Assembly (NCBI RefSeq): GCF_001294625.1
Contig: NZ_CP012677.1
Span: 806,001-870,000, forward strand
Direction of reading: 5' to 3'
Length of the DNA stretch: 64,000 nt
Source of the DNA: Arthrobacter alpinus
GTDB taxonomy: Bacteria > Actinomycetota > Actinomycetes > Actinomycetales > Micrococcaceae
The notes under the pieces were generated by a model that saw only the letters and a program-made list of their open reading frames with translations, searched no databases and was not told the DNA's origin. The position numbers and the translations under genes are program-made. Shown one piece after another: positions 26,377 to 34,270 of the stretch (the first letter of the stretch is position 1; the number at the start of each line of letters is the position of its first letter).

Positions 26377-27582
26377 GTGACATCCACACCCGGCGAGAGC
26401 CCGCAGAAGCCGTTGACGATCTTGATCGCCGCCGACACTTACCCGCCGCACATCAATGGCGCGGCGCAGTTCTCGTTCCGGTTGGCCTCTGGTATGACTG
26501 CGCGCGGCCATGAGGTTCACGTGATTGCGTGCCGCCCGGACAGCGGACCCATGTACACCGAAAATCGCGACGAGGCCACCGTGCACCGCGTGCGCTCTCG
26601 CTCGGTCCCCACGAACGAATACTTCCGCATCAGCTTGGGGTGGGAGATCAAGAAGGACATCATTGCCTTGTTCGACGTCATCAAGCCCGATGTTGTGCAT
26701 GTGCAAAGCCACTACATGATTGGTGGACGTGTGGTGTCCGAGGCCCAGAAGCGCGGCATCAGGATTGTGGCCACGAACCATTTCATGCCCGAGAACCTGA
26801 ACCCGTTCCTGCCGTTCCCGCAATGGTTCAAGAACATTGTTGGGCGGGTTTCCTGGCGCGACATGGGCAAGGTTATGGGCAAGGCTGACGTGGTCACCAC
26901 GCCCACCCCGCTTGCGGCTAAGGCCATGCACCAGCACGCGTTCCTGTCCAAGGTGCTACCGCTGTCCAACGGCATCGAGGTTGGCAACTATGAGTTGGAC
27001 CCCGGTGAGATCGTGGAAGCGAACCCGTACCTGACCGTGGCCTTTGTGGGCAGACTTGCCGAGGAAAAGCACATAGACGTGCTCATTGACGCCATCGCCA
27101 AGTCGCCAGCCGACCTGGACCTGCACTTGATTGTGGTCGGTGGCGGCGAGGTCAAGGCCGCGTTGAAGGCTCATGCTGAGAGGCTGGGGCTCTCCTCGCG
27201 TGTCAAGTTCACTGGCCTGATCAGTGACGAGGAACTGCGCGACGTCTATTTGAAAGCTGACCTGTTCGTCATGCCCGGTACGGCCGAGCTGCAGTCCTTG
27301 GTCACCTTGGAAGCCATGAGTGCCTCCACACCCGTGATCCTGGCAAACGCCATGGCCCTGCCCCACTTGGTGGACGACGGAGTCAACGGCTACTTGTTCG
27401 AGCCAAACAACAGTGACGACCTGGCCAGCAAGATCACCACCATCATGCGCCTGTCCCCTGAAGACCGAGCAGCCATGGGTGCGGCAAGCCACGCGATGGT
27501 GGCCAAACATGGGTTGAAGAAGACACTTGACACCTTTGAGGACATTTATCGTGGCGGCAGCTACGAGGATCACGCAGTTTAG
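26377..27582 (+). CDS. GT4-family glycosyltransferase
   Basis: 401 residues, GT-B fold. The N-terminal acceptor domain opens with ILIAADTYPPHINGAAQFSFRLASGM. The C-terminal donor domain has VAFVGRLAEEKHIDVLIDA and the E-x7-E motif in ELQSLVTLEAMSASTPVILA. This matches lipid or cell-envelope glycosyltransferases of the PimB/MgtA type in actinobacteria. The GTG start has AGGAG upstream; an earlier in-frame start at 26269 has no ribosome-binding site. Acceptor and sugar unknown; the nearby phosphatidyltransferase suggests glycolipid synthesis, but that is inference. Confidence 0.85.
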   Translation: MTSTPGESPQKPLTILIAADTYPPHINGAAQFSFRLASGMTARGHEVHVIACRPDSGPMYTENRDEATVHRVRSRSVPTNEYFRISLGWEIKKDIIALFDVIKPDVVHVQSHYMIGGRVVSEAQKRGIRIVATNHFMPENLNPFLPFPQWFKNIVGRVSWRDMGKVMGKADVVTTPTPLAAKAMHQHAFLSKVLPLSNGIEVGNYELDPGEIVEANPYLTVAFVGRLAEEKHIDVLIDAIAKSPADLDLHLIVVGGGEVKAALKAHAERLGLSSRVKFTGLISDEELRDVYLKADLFVMPGTAELQSLVTLEAMSASTPVILANAMALPHLVDDGVNGYLFEPNNSDDLASKITTIMRLSPEDRAAMGAASHAMVAKHGLKKTLDTFEDIYRGGSYEDHAV

Positions 27583-27654
27583 CGGCAAACATATTAGTAT
27601 TGCAGAAGTGCTTTTCCCAGCGGGCGATATTCGGCCGGGCAGGGCACCATGCAC

Positions 27655-27728
27655 GGGGCCATAGCTCAGCTGGTTAGAGCGCGGGACTCATAATCCTAAG
27701 GTCCTCGGTTCAAGTCCGAGTGGCCCTA
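27655..27728 (+). tRNA. tRNA with CAU anticodon (elongator Met or Ile2)
   Basis: 74 nt: acceptor GGGGCCA/TGGCCCT (one G-U), D arm GCTCAGCTGGTTAGAGC, anticodon CAT at 27689-27691, T arm CTCGG-TTCAAGT-CCGAG, discriminator A, no encoded CCA. It is not the initiator. The acceptor and D-arm body resemble tRNA-Ile, so it could be tRNA-Ile2 (lysidine-modified) rather than elongator Met; the sequence alone does not settle this. Confidence 0.93.
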
Positions 27729-27736
27729 CGTGTAAG

Positions 27737-27786
27737 GCCGCAGGTATCTAACCTTTTTTCGGGTTGGGCACCTGCGGCTTTTTGTT
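27737..27786 (+). terminator. Rho-independent terminator
   Basis: GCCGCAGGT pairs with ACCTGCGGC, with an internal AACC/GGTT stem, followed by TTTTTGTTTT. It directly follows the CAU tRNA. Confidence 0.88.
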
Positions 27787-27873
27787 TTCTCCGGCTGGAC
27801 CGCCACCCATCGCTGAGGTAGCCGGCCCGCGCTCAGACACGCCCTGCGCCGAGCATGTCTGAGCGTGGACCGG

Positions 27874-28338
27874 CTACCTCGGTGCAGTTGCCACCTCTGC
27901 GACCCGCCCCAACTGTGCGTCCTCCACCGTGCGGCGAAGTTCCCGGATCTCGGCCAATAGCTGCGCCGCATGTTCCGCGGTTGCGCTTTCAGCCTTGGAT
28001 TCTGTGGCCGACACCTTCTCGACGAGCCAGCTTGCCAATGTGGCCGTGACAACGCCAAGCAGCGCGGTGCCGCCAATCATGAGGCAAACGTCAATGCCGC
28101 GGCCAAGGCCCGTTACCGGAGTGAAATCACCGTAGTCCACGGTGGCTACGTTGACCACTGACCACCAAAGCGCCTCAGAGAAGGTCGTGATCGACGAGCC
28201 CGGCGCGTTCTGCTCGGCGTCATACATGGCCAGCGCCTCAATGTAGACAAGCAAGGCTGAAGCGCAGATGACGTAGGTGACAACGCGTCCTCGCAGGGCG
28301 TTGCTGGCTACGCGGTGAAGGACGCTGACCAGTGTCAC
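27874..28338 (-). pseudogene. Truncated two-TM potassium channel with altered selectivity filter
   Basis: 154 residues. One TM (about 18-38), a pore loop and a second TM (about 80-105), then a short coiled-coil tail. The pore is typical of ion-channel family PF07885, but the filter reads TVDYGD (66-71) where TVGYGD is expected; Gly to Asp would disrupt the K+ site. Reading the same frame upstream gives PGTVRLGLRLVTLVSV before an in-frame stop near 28425, so a segment resembling the S4-S5 linker of larger channels is present but the preceding TM helices are missing. Probably a decayed gene; a functional short channel is less likely. Confidence 0.6.
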
Positions 28339-28412
28339 CAGGCGCAGTCCAAGGCGAACAGTCCCCGGGTGACAGAGATGAAGTGGGTTGCTGCTGTCAG
28401 CCGTCGTACGGT

Positions 28413-28432
28413 ATGTTACTCATGAGTAACAT
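28413..28432. promoter_or_regulatory. 20-bp perfect palindrome upstream of acyl-CoA dehydrogenase
   Basis: ATGTTACTCATGAGTAACAT reads identically on both strands. It is 59 bp before the acyl-CoA dehydrogenase start, the typical place for a TetR-family fatty-acid regulator. No regulator gene is adjacent. Confidence 0.65.
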
Positions 28433-28490
28433 GTTCGCTTTGATGTCGAACCGGTGACTTTCAAAGAAGAGATCAAGCAAAGGAATGTCC

Positions 28491-29681
28491 ATGTCCAAGG
28501 CTGCAATTGACTTAAAGAACCTCCCTTACGCCGACGGCGACTTCTATGGCTTTGAGCAGTTGCTCAGCGACTCTGAGCGTGAGCGTCTGCAAGTGATTCG
28601 TGATTTCCTGGCCAAGGAAGTCAAGCCCATTGCGGTGGATTGCTGGAACCGTGGCGAATTCCCGATGGAATTGATCCCCAAGCTCGCCGAGTTGGACATC
28701 GCCAGCCCGGTTCACCGCCAGGGCTACTCAAACGTCTTTGCTGGAATCTGCCATGCCGAATTCACCCGGGCGGATGCCTCAATTGCCACCTTTATGGGCG
28801 TCCACGACGGCCTGTTCACCGGCTCCATTGAAGCGCTGGCCTCCGAGGAGCAAAAGGCTGCCTGGCTGCCGGACATCTATTCCCTGAAGAAGATCGGGGC
28901 CTTCGGGCTTACCGAACCATTGGGCGGGTCCGATGTTGCTGGCGGCACCCGCACCACGGCAGTTCGCGATGGCGAGAACTGGATCCTCAATGGAGCCAAG
29001 CGGTGGATTGGCAACGCGACGTTCGCGGACTGGGTTGTCATCTATGCCCGCGACGTGGCCGACAACCAAGTCAAGGCGTTTCTGGTGGACACCACCTTGC
29101 CCGGCTACAGCGCCACCAAGATCGAAAACAAAATCTCTTTGCGCACGGTGCAAAACGCTGACATCCTGCTGGAAAACGTGGTGGTTCCCCACGAGTACAA
29201 GCTCGCTGGCGGTAACAGCTTCAAGGACGCCAACAAGGTCTTGAAAGTAACCCGCCTCGCCGTGGCCTGGCAGGCCGTTGGTCAGCAGATGGCGGCCTTT
29301 GACGTGGCCCGCCGCTACGCAGTGGAACGTCAGCAATTCGGCCGGCCCATCGCCTCCTTCCAGTTGGTCCAGGATCAGCTCGTGAAGATGCTCGGCAACA
29401 CCGTGGCCTCCATGGGCATGATGGTCCGGCTGGCCCAACTCGAGGACCAAGGGATCGCCAAGGACGAGCAATCCGCCCTAGCTAAGGCATTCACTACGGC
29501 CCGTATGCGCGAAACAGTCGCCATGGGCAGGAGCATCCTTGGCGGCAACGGCATTGTCACTGACTACGAGATGGCCAAGATTTTCGCCGACGCCGAGGCC
29601 ATCTACTCCTACGAGGGCACCCACGAGATCAACACTCTCGTCACGGGCCGGGCCATCACGGGCATCTCCGCGATCGTGTAG
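28491..29681 (+). CDS. Acyl-CoA dehydrogenase (glutaryl-CoA dehydrogenase-like)
   Basis: 396 residues. FAD flavoenzyme oxidising an acyl-CoA at the alpha-beta carbons. Visible: FGLTEPLGGSDVAGGTRTTA (FAD/substrate), NGAKRWIGNATFADWVVIYAR, a pattern typical of glutaryl-CoA dehydrogenases, RQQFGRPIASFQLVQDQLV, GGNGIVTDYEMAKIFAD and YEGTHEINTLVTGR with the catalytic Glu. Whether it also decarboxylates cannot be judged. The start is the second ATG (28491), six bases after AGGA; the first ATG abuts the ribosome-binding site. Single-gene unit with its own palindromic operator and a long terminator. Confidence 0.9.
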   Translation: MSKAAIDLKNLPYADGDFYGFEQLLSDSERERLQVIRDFLAKEVKPIAVDCWNRGEFPMELIPKLAELDIASPVHRQGYSNVFAGICHAEFTRADASIATFMGVHDGLFTGSIEALASEEQKAAWLPDIYSLKKIGAFGLTEPLGGSDVAGGTRTTAVRDGENWILNGAKRWIGNATFADWVVIYARDVADNQVKAFLVDTTLPGYSATKIENKISLRTVQNADILLENVVVPHEYKLAGGNSFKDANKVLKVTRLAVAWQAVGQQMAAFDVARRYAVERQQFGRPIASFQLVQDQLVKMLGNTVASMGMMVRLAQLEDQGIAKDEQSALAKAFTTARMRETVAMGRSILGGNGIVTDYEMAKIFADAEAIYSYEGTHEINTLVTGRAITGISAIV

Positions 29682-29701
29682 CGGAACCTGATCGTCGCGG
29701 C

Positions 29702-29763
29702 CGGGGGCCGTTGTGGTGATTCGCCCATCGCCAGCCACTGGTGAATCACCACAACGGCCCCCG
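29702..29763. terminator. Bidirectional terminator with 21-bp perfect stem
   Basis: 29702-29722 pairs perfectly with 29743-29763 around a 20-nt loop. It lies between the convergent acyl-CoA dehydrogenase and M23-like genes. Confidence 0.75.
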
Positions 29764-29782
29764 CGTTCGTAAAAGGGCGCAG

Positions 29783-30373
29783 CTACCGCACCACCGGCAG
29801 CAGCACCGACGGGCGCAAGTCGAGGATGAATTGTAACGGGTTGAGGTAAACATCGCCACGGCGCACGCCCCAGTGCAGGCAACTACTCAGTCCGGGCGGG
29901 CCGGAATCGCAATGGGTCGGTGCTGTCAGCGTGCCCAGTTGGGAACCTTTGGCAACGGTGCTGCCCGCCACCAGCGTTGAGACCACGGGCTCGAAACTGA
30001 GCCGCAGGCCGTCTGCGGTGGCAATTGTCAGCACCGGCCTGTCCACCACCATGCCGGCAAAGGTCACAACACCATCCGTGGGTGCCCGTATGGAAGCCCC
30101 CGATGTTCTCAGCAAATCCACACCCCGGTGCCCGCTGAGCCACGGTTTGGCTGGCGGATTGAAAGCGTGGATCACCCGGGGTGGCCCGCCGGATTGCGGT
30201 CCGGCCAGCGGCCAGGCCCAGGCAAGCGACGCTGGCAGAGGCCGTGCCGCCGTCGTGCTCGAAGATGTGTTTGCACCAACGCTAACCGTCGAACCGGACA
30301 AGGGAAATACACTCGTTGCCAAGACGAATGCCGCAACGAAGCGCCAGCTGCCATGTCGATGAACTGTGTTCAT
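29783..30373 (-). CDS. M23-family (LytM-like) secreted protein, degenerate active site
   Basis: 196 residues. The N terminus looks like a signal peptide (RHGSWRFVAAFVLATSVFPLSG). The LytM domain has GHRGVD (His82, Asp86; first zinc ligands) and SCLHWGV, where the usual HxH is CxH (Cys165, His167), so one zinc/catalytic His is missing. Expected location is outside the membrane; family members cut peptidoglycan cross-links or, when degenerate, activate amidases. The ATG at 30373 is chosen to give the signal peptide; it has no evident ribosome-binding site. Gene order next to rpsB is typical of Micrococcaceae. Confidence 0.8.
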   Translation of the reverse strand: MNTVHRHGSWRFVAAFVLATSVFPLSGSTVSVGANTSSSTTAARPLPASLAWAWPLAGPQSGGPPRVIHAFNPPAKPWLSGHRGVDLLRTSGASIRAPTDGVVTFAGMVVDRPVLTIATADGLRLSFEPVVSTLVAGSTVAKGSQLGTLTAPTHCDSGPPGLSSCLHWGVRRGDVYLNPLQFILDLRPSVLLPVVR

Positions 30374-30715
30374 GAACCAAGTCTGCGCCGCACCAGGAAC
30401 GCAGGTGGCGCACTGCCCTGCAATTGTGCACAGAACGGGGGAGCGGGACCTCTGTGGAGGGACAATTGTGGTTGGATGCGCAGGTTCCACTGTAGTAACA
30501 TAGCTAGAGCAGTGTGCTATTTGCACGCTGACTACGCGCACCCCACCCTGACGAGTAGCCGGAGGAATCCGGAAACTGCCAACGGATTGTGCCCATACGG
30601 TCCGCCTCACAGCGGTTTATGGGAATCGCAATGGGTGCCAGGAGCAGGACCTTGGCGGAAATTTTGCCACAGGTTCCAAGCTAAAGAACCGTAAACTATA
30701 TGAAGGAGCGCCGGC
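30374..30715 (+). promoter_or_regulatory. rpsB promoter/leader region
   Basis: 342 bp between divergent M23 and rpsB genes. A possible promoter TTGGAT-18-TAACAT lies near 30473-30502 on the plus strand. A hairpin CAGTGTGC/GCACGCTG at 30510-30530 would sit early in the transcript. Long S2 leaders can bind S2 for autoregulation, but no known motif was recognised here. Confidence 0.35.
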
Positions 30716-31618
30716 ATGCCCGTCGTAACTATGCGCCAGCTGCTTGACAGCGGCGTCCACTTTGGACACCAGACCCGTCGTTGGAACCCGAAGATGAAGC
30801 GATTCATCCTGACGGAGCGCAACGGCATCTACATCATCGACCTGCAGCAGTCACTGTCTTTCATTGACCGCGCTTACGAGTTCGTTAAGGCCACCGTTGC
30901 ACACGGCGGCACCGTACTCTTCGTCGGTACCAAGAAGCAGGCTCAGGAAGCCATCGCAGAGCAGGCCACCCGTGTTGGCATGCCGTACGTAAACCAGCGC
31001 TGGTTGGGTGGCATGCTCACCAACTTCCAGACGGTTTCCAAGCGTATCTCGCGCATGAAGGAACTCGAAGAGATCGACTTCGAGGACGTTGCTTCCTCCG
31101 GCCACACCAAGAAGGAGCTCCTGCTCCTCAAGCGTGAACTGACCAAGCTGCAGACCAACCTCGGTGGTATTCGCAACCTGACCAAGGCACCGTCCGTGCT
31201 CTGGATCGTTGACACACCGAAGGAACACCTCGCCATCGACGAGGCTCACAAGCTCAAGATCCCCGTTGTGGCCATCTTGGACACCAACTGCAACCCCGAC
31301 GACGTCGACTTCCCGATCCCGGGCAACGACGACGCCATCCGCTCCGTTGCACTGTTGACCCGCGTGATCGCCGACGCCATCGCTGAAGGCTTGATCGCTC
31401 GCAACAACAAGGCAACCGGTAACGCAGAAGCTCCGGCAGAGCCGTTGGCCGAGTGGGAGCGCGAGCTCCTCGAAGGCGACAAGGCTGTTGCAGCTCCGGT
31501 TGCGGCCGAGGCTGTTGCCGAAGCCGTTGTTGAGGCTCCGGTTGAGACCGAAGCCGTTGCCGAAACCGTTGTTGAGGCTCCGGCCGACGCTGCTGGCGAA
31601 GCCGCAACCAAGAAGTAA
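30716..31618 (+). CDS. rpsB: 30S ribosomal protein S2
   Basis: 300 residues. [26 protein letters not shown] and [13 protein letters not shown] are signature S2 segments. After the conserved core (about 250) there is an Ala/Val/Glu-rich acidic tail with near-repeats ([20 protein letters not shown]), as in many actinobacterial S2 proteins. Strong AAGGAG seven bases before the ATG. First gene of the rpsB-tsf pair. Confidence 0.97.
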   Translation: MPVVTMRQLLDSGVHFGHQTRRWNPKMKRFILTERNGIYIIDLQQSLSFIDRAYEFVKATVAHGGTVLFVGTKKQAQEAIAEQATRVGMPYVNQRWLGGMLTNFQTVSKRISRMKELEEIDFEDVASSGHTKKELLLLKRELTKLQTNLGGIRNLTKAPSVLWIVDTPKEHLAIDEAHKLKIPVVAILDTNCNPDDVDFPIPGNDDAIRSVALLTRVIADAIAEGLIARNNKATGNAEAPAEPLAEWERELLEGDKAVAAPVAAEAVAEAVVEAPVETEAVAETVVEAPADAAGEAATKK

Positions 31619-31680
31619 TTCTCAGCAAATCTCCTACGGCCCTGGAACATTTCACCGGCTGATATTTGAGGATGTAAAAG

Positions 31681-31728
31681 CTGGCAGGATCGCACCGCTT
31701 ACAAGGCGCAGCGGTCCTGCCAGATTTT
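31681..31728 (+). terminator. rpsB-tsf intergenic terminator/attenuator
   Basis: CTGGCAGGA pairs with TCCTGCCAG, with inner CCGC/GCGG pairing, followed by ATTTT. Between S2 and EF-Ts it could reduce read-through. Confidence 0.75.
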
Positions 31729-31774
31729 CCCGCAATAGTTTTAAATACTGAAAAATCTACACTGAGGGGTTCAT

Positions 31775-32611
31775 ATGGCGAACTACACCGCCGCTGATAT
31801 TAAGGCTCTGCGCGAGCGCACTGGCGCTGGCATGATGGACGTCAAGAAGGCTCTCGACGAGGCCAACGGCGACGCCGACAAGGCCATGGAGCTCATCCGC
31901 ATCAAGGGCCTGAAGGGCGCTACTAAGCGCGAGGGCCGTTCCACTGCTGAGGGCTTGGTTGCCGCAGCAGTTGAGAACGGTGTTGGCGTCATGGTTGAAG
32001 TCAACTGCGAGACCGACTTCGTTGCCAAGGCTGCTCCCTTCATTGACTTCTCCAACAAGGTTCTGGCCGTTGCACTGACTTCCGGTGCCGCCGACGTTGA
32101 ATCCCTGTTAGCAGCTGACGTGGATGGCAAGCCGCTCTCCGAGCTCGTCATCGAAGCTGGCGCGCTCTTGGGTGAAAAGGTTGCCATCCGCCGGATTGCC
32201 CGCATTGAGGGTGCCACGGTTGACGCTTACCTGCACAAGACTTCCAAGGACCTTCCGGCCCAGGTTGGCGTGCTGTTCGCCGTTGACGGTGCCGGTGAAG
32301 GTGCTGGCGTGGTTGCTCACGACGTAGCTGTGCACATTGCCGCCATGTCCCCGACATTTGTTTCCCGCGATGAAATTTCGCCGGAGACCGTCGAGAACGA
32401 GCGCCGCATTGCCACCGAGACTGCCCAGGCCGAAGGCAAGCCCGAAGCAGCCATGTCGAAGATTGTTGAAGGCCGACTGACTGGCTTCTTCAAGGAGATC
32501 GTCCTGGTTGACCAGGCATTCGCCAAGGACGCCAAGAAGAGCGTCGGCACCGTCTTGGACGAGGCCGGTGTGAAGGCAGTTGCCTTTGCCCGCTTCCGCG
32601 TTGGAGCATAA
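31775..32611 (+). CDS. tsf: Elongation factor Ts
   Basis: 278 residues. Recycles EF-Tu-GDP to EF-Tu-GTP. The UBA-like N-terminal domain (TAADIKALRERTGAGMMDVKKALDEANGD) and the core motif VEVNCETDFVAKAAPF are clear. GAGGGG upstream of the ATG. Confidence 0.97.
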   Translation: MANYTAADIKALRERTGAGMMDVKKALDEANGDADKAMELIRIKGLKGATKREGRSTAEGLVAAAVENGVGVMVEVNCETDFVAKAAPFIDFSNKVLAVALTSGAADVESLLAADVDGKPLSELVIEAGALLGEKVAIRRIARIEGATVDAYLHKTSKDLPAQVGVLFAVDGAGEGAGVVAHDVAVHIAAMSPTFVSRDEISPETVENERRIATETAQAEGKPEAAMSKIVEGRLTGFFKEIVLVDQAFAKDAKKSVGTVLDEAGVKAVAFARFRVGA

Positions 32612-32635
32612 AGCACTAGCACATTGATGCGACGA

Positions 32636-32672
32636 AGAAGGGGCAGCCACTTATGGTGACTGCCCCTTTCTT
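32636..32672 (+). terminator. Terminator after tsf
   Basis: AAGAAGGGGCAG pairs with CTGCCCCTTTCTT (one bulge) around CCACTTATGGTGA, ending in a T-rich run. Confidence 0.75.
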
Positions 32673-32825
32673 GTGGACATTTTCGGATATGATCTTAGAC
32701 GCACCTTCTCATCACCGGCCCTGCGGGGCTGGCACGAACGCTGCACAGCAGTGACCACTGCACCGAAACAACTGCATCGAGGGAATTTACGGCCAATGAA
32801 AGTTACCGTTCCCATGGAAGGCGAC

Positions 32826-33587
32826 ATGACAAGCAACCACTTAGACACGGCCCAATGCCCGCACGGAAGCGCCAAGACCCCCGCCAAGCGCCGTCGTGTG
32901 CTCCTGAAACTCTCCGGCGAGGTCTTCGGGGCCGGCAAACTTGGTGTTGACCCGGACACCATCAGGGGTATTGCCAAGCAGATCGCCAGCACCGTAGATC
33001 GGGTTGAGGTGGCCATCGTCGTCGGTGGCGGCAACTTCTTCCGCGGCGCCGAGCTTTCCGCCTCCGGAATGGACCGCTCCCGCGCAGACTACATGGGCAT
33101 GCTGGGCACCGTCATGAACTGCCTGGCCCTACAGGACTTCCTGGAACAAGCCGGTGTGGACACCCGTGTCCAGAGCGCCATCACCATGGGTCAGGTCGCC
33201 GAGGCCTACATTCCTCGCCGCGCCATCCGACACCTGGAAAAGAGCCGGGTGGTCATTTTCGGTGCAGGGGCAGGTCTGCCCTACTTCTCCACCGACACCG
33301 TCGCCGCCCAGCGTGCCCTGGAAGTCCATGCCGACGTCGTCCTGATGGCCAAAAACGGTGTTGACGGCGTCTACACGGCGGATCCGAAGAAGGACCCGAC
33401 GGCCATCAAACTGGACCACCTCAGCTACGACGAGGCGATGGCCCGCGATATCCGTGTCATGGACCAGACCGCGTTCAGCCTGTGCAAGGACAACAACGTC
33501 ACCATGTTGGTCTTTGGCATGGAAGGCGAAGGCAACGTGGCCCGCGCTATCCTTGGCGAAGAACTGGGCACCCTGGTCACGCCGTAA
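32826..33587 (+). CDS. pyrH: UMP kinase
   Basis: 253 residues from the selected start. It phosphorylates UMP to UDP. Core motifs: [14 protein letters not shown] (P-loop-like of the amino-acid kinase fold), [34 protein letters not shown], and [20 protein letters not shown] 32826 has GGAAGG close upstream; in-frame ATGs at 32796 (GAGGGA upstream) and 32814 are alternatives, so the N terminus is uncertain by up to 10 residues. A candidate -10 (TATGAT) lies near 32688. Confidence 0.94.
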   Translation: MTSNHLDTAQCPHGSAKTPAKRRRVLLKLSGEVFGAGKLGVDPDTIRGIAKQIASTVDRVEVAIVVGGGNFFRGAELSASGMDRSRADYMGMLGTVMNCLALQDFLEQAGVDTRVQSAITMGQVAEAYIPRRAIRHLEKSRVVIFGAGAGLPYFSTDTVAAQRALEVHADVVLMAKNGVDGVYTADPKKDPTAIKLDHLSYDEAMARDIRVMDQTAFSLCKDNNVTMLVFGMEGEGNVARAILGEELGTLVTP

Positions 33588-33604
33588 TTGCGCCAACGTC
33601 CCGT

Positions 33605-33635
33605 GTGGTCTGGCCCCTCCCCGGTGCCAGACCAC
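33605..33635 (+). terminator. Hairpin between pyrH and frr
   Basis: GTGGTCTGGC and GCCAGACCAC form a 10-bp stem with an 11-nt loop; no T run. It may act as a weak terminator or mRNA-stability element. Confidence 0.5.
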
Positions 33636-33712
33636 GATAGGATGGTGTCAGGATTGCCACGTGCATAGACCGTGGATGAGTCATGTAGTCAATACAGTTG
33701 AGGGAGATAGAC

Positions 33713-34270
33713 GTGATTGAAGATACTTTGCTCGAGGCCGAGGAAAAGATGGACAAGGCCATCGAGGTCGCGAAAGAGGACTTCTCCGCCGTCCGCACCG
33801 GCCGCGCCAACCCTGCCATGTTCTCCAAGGTCATGGTGGACTACTACGGCGCTCCGACCCCGTTACAGCAGCTGGCCTCCTTTGCCGTCCCAGAAGCGCG
33901 AACACTGCTGATTACGCCCTTTGACAAGGCTGCGCTGCAAGACATTGAGCGCGCCCTGAGCTCCTCCGAGGTTCGTGCCAACCCGTCCAACGATGGCACC
34001 GTCATCCGCATCATGATGCCCGAACTCACCCAGGAGCGCCGCAAGGAATACGTTAAGTTGGTGCGTACCAAAGGTGAGGACGCCAAGGTCTCGGTCCGTA
34101 ACGTGCGCCGCAAGGCCAAGGAGCAGCTGGACAAGCTGGTCAAGGACGGCGACGCCGGTGAGGACGAAGGCTCACGTGCCGAGAAGGAGCTTGACGCGAT
34201 GACGAAGGCCCACACCGAGAACATCGACGAGATGCTCAAGCGCAAGGAAGTCGAGCTCCTCGAGGTCTAA
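33713..34270 (+). CDS. frr: Ribosome recycling factor
   Basis: 185 residues, the standard RRF length. It splits post-termination ribosomes with EF-G. AVRTGRANPAMFSKVMVDYYGAPTPLQQLA and LTQERRKEYVKLVRTKGEDAKVSVRNVRRKA are the conserved segments. The GTG start has AGGGAG seven bases upstream. The stop overlaps the cdsA start by one base (TAATG). Confidence 0.97.
   Translation: MIEDTLLEAEEKMDKAIEVAKEDFSAVRTGRANPAMFSKVMVDYYGAPTPLQQLASFAVPEARTLLITPFDKAALQDIERALSSSEVRANPSNDGTVIRIMMPELTQERRKEYVKLVRTKGEDAKVSVRNVRRKAKEQLDKLVKDGDAGEDEGSRAEKELDAMTKAHTENIDEMLKRKEVELLEV

Noticed and set aside
31486..31615. Repetitive stretch at the end of rpsB
   Set aside because: It encodes the Ala/Val/Glu tail common in actinobacterial S2 proteins.
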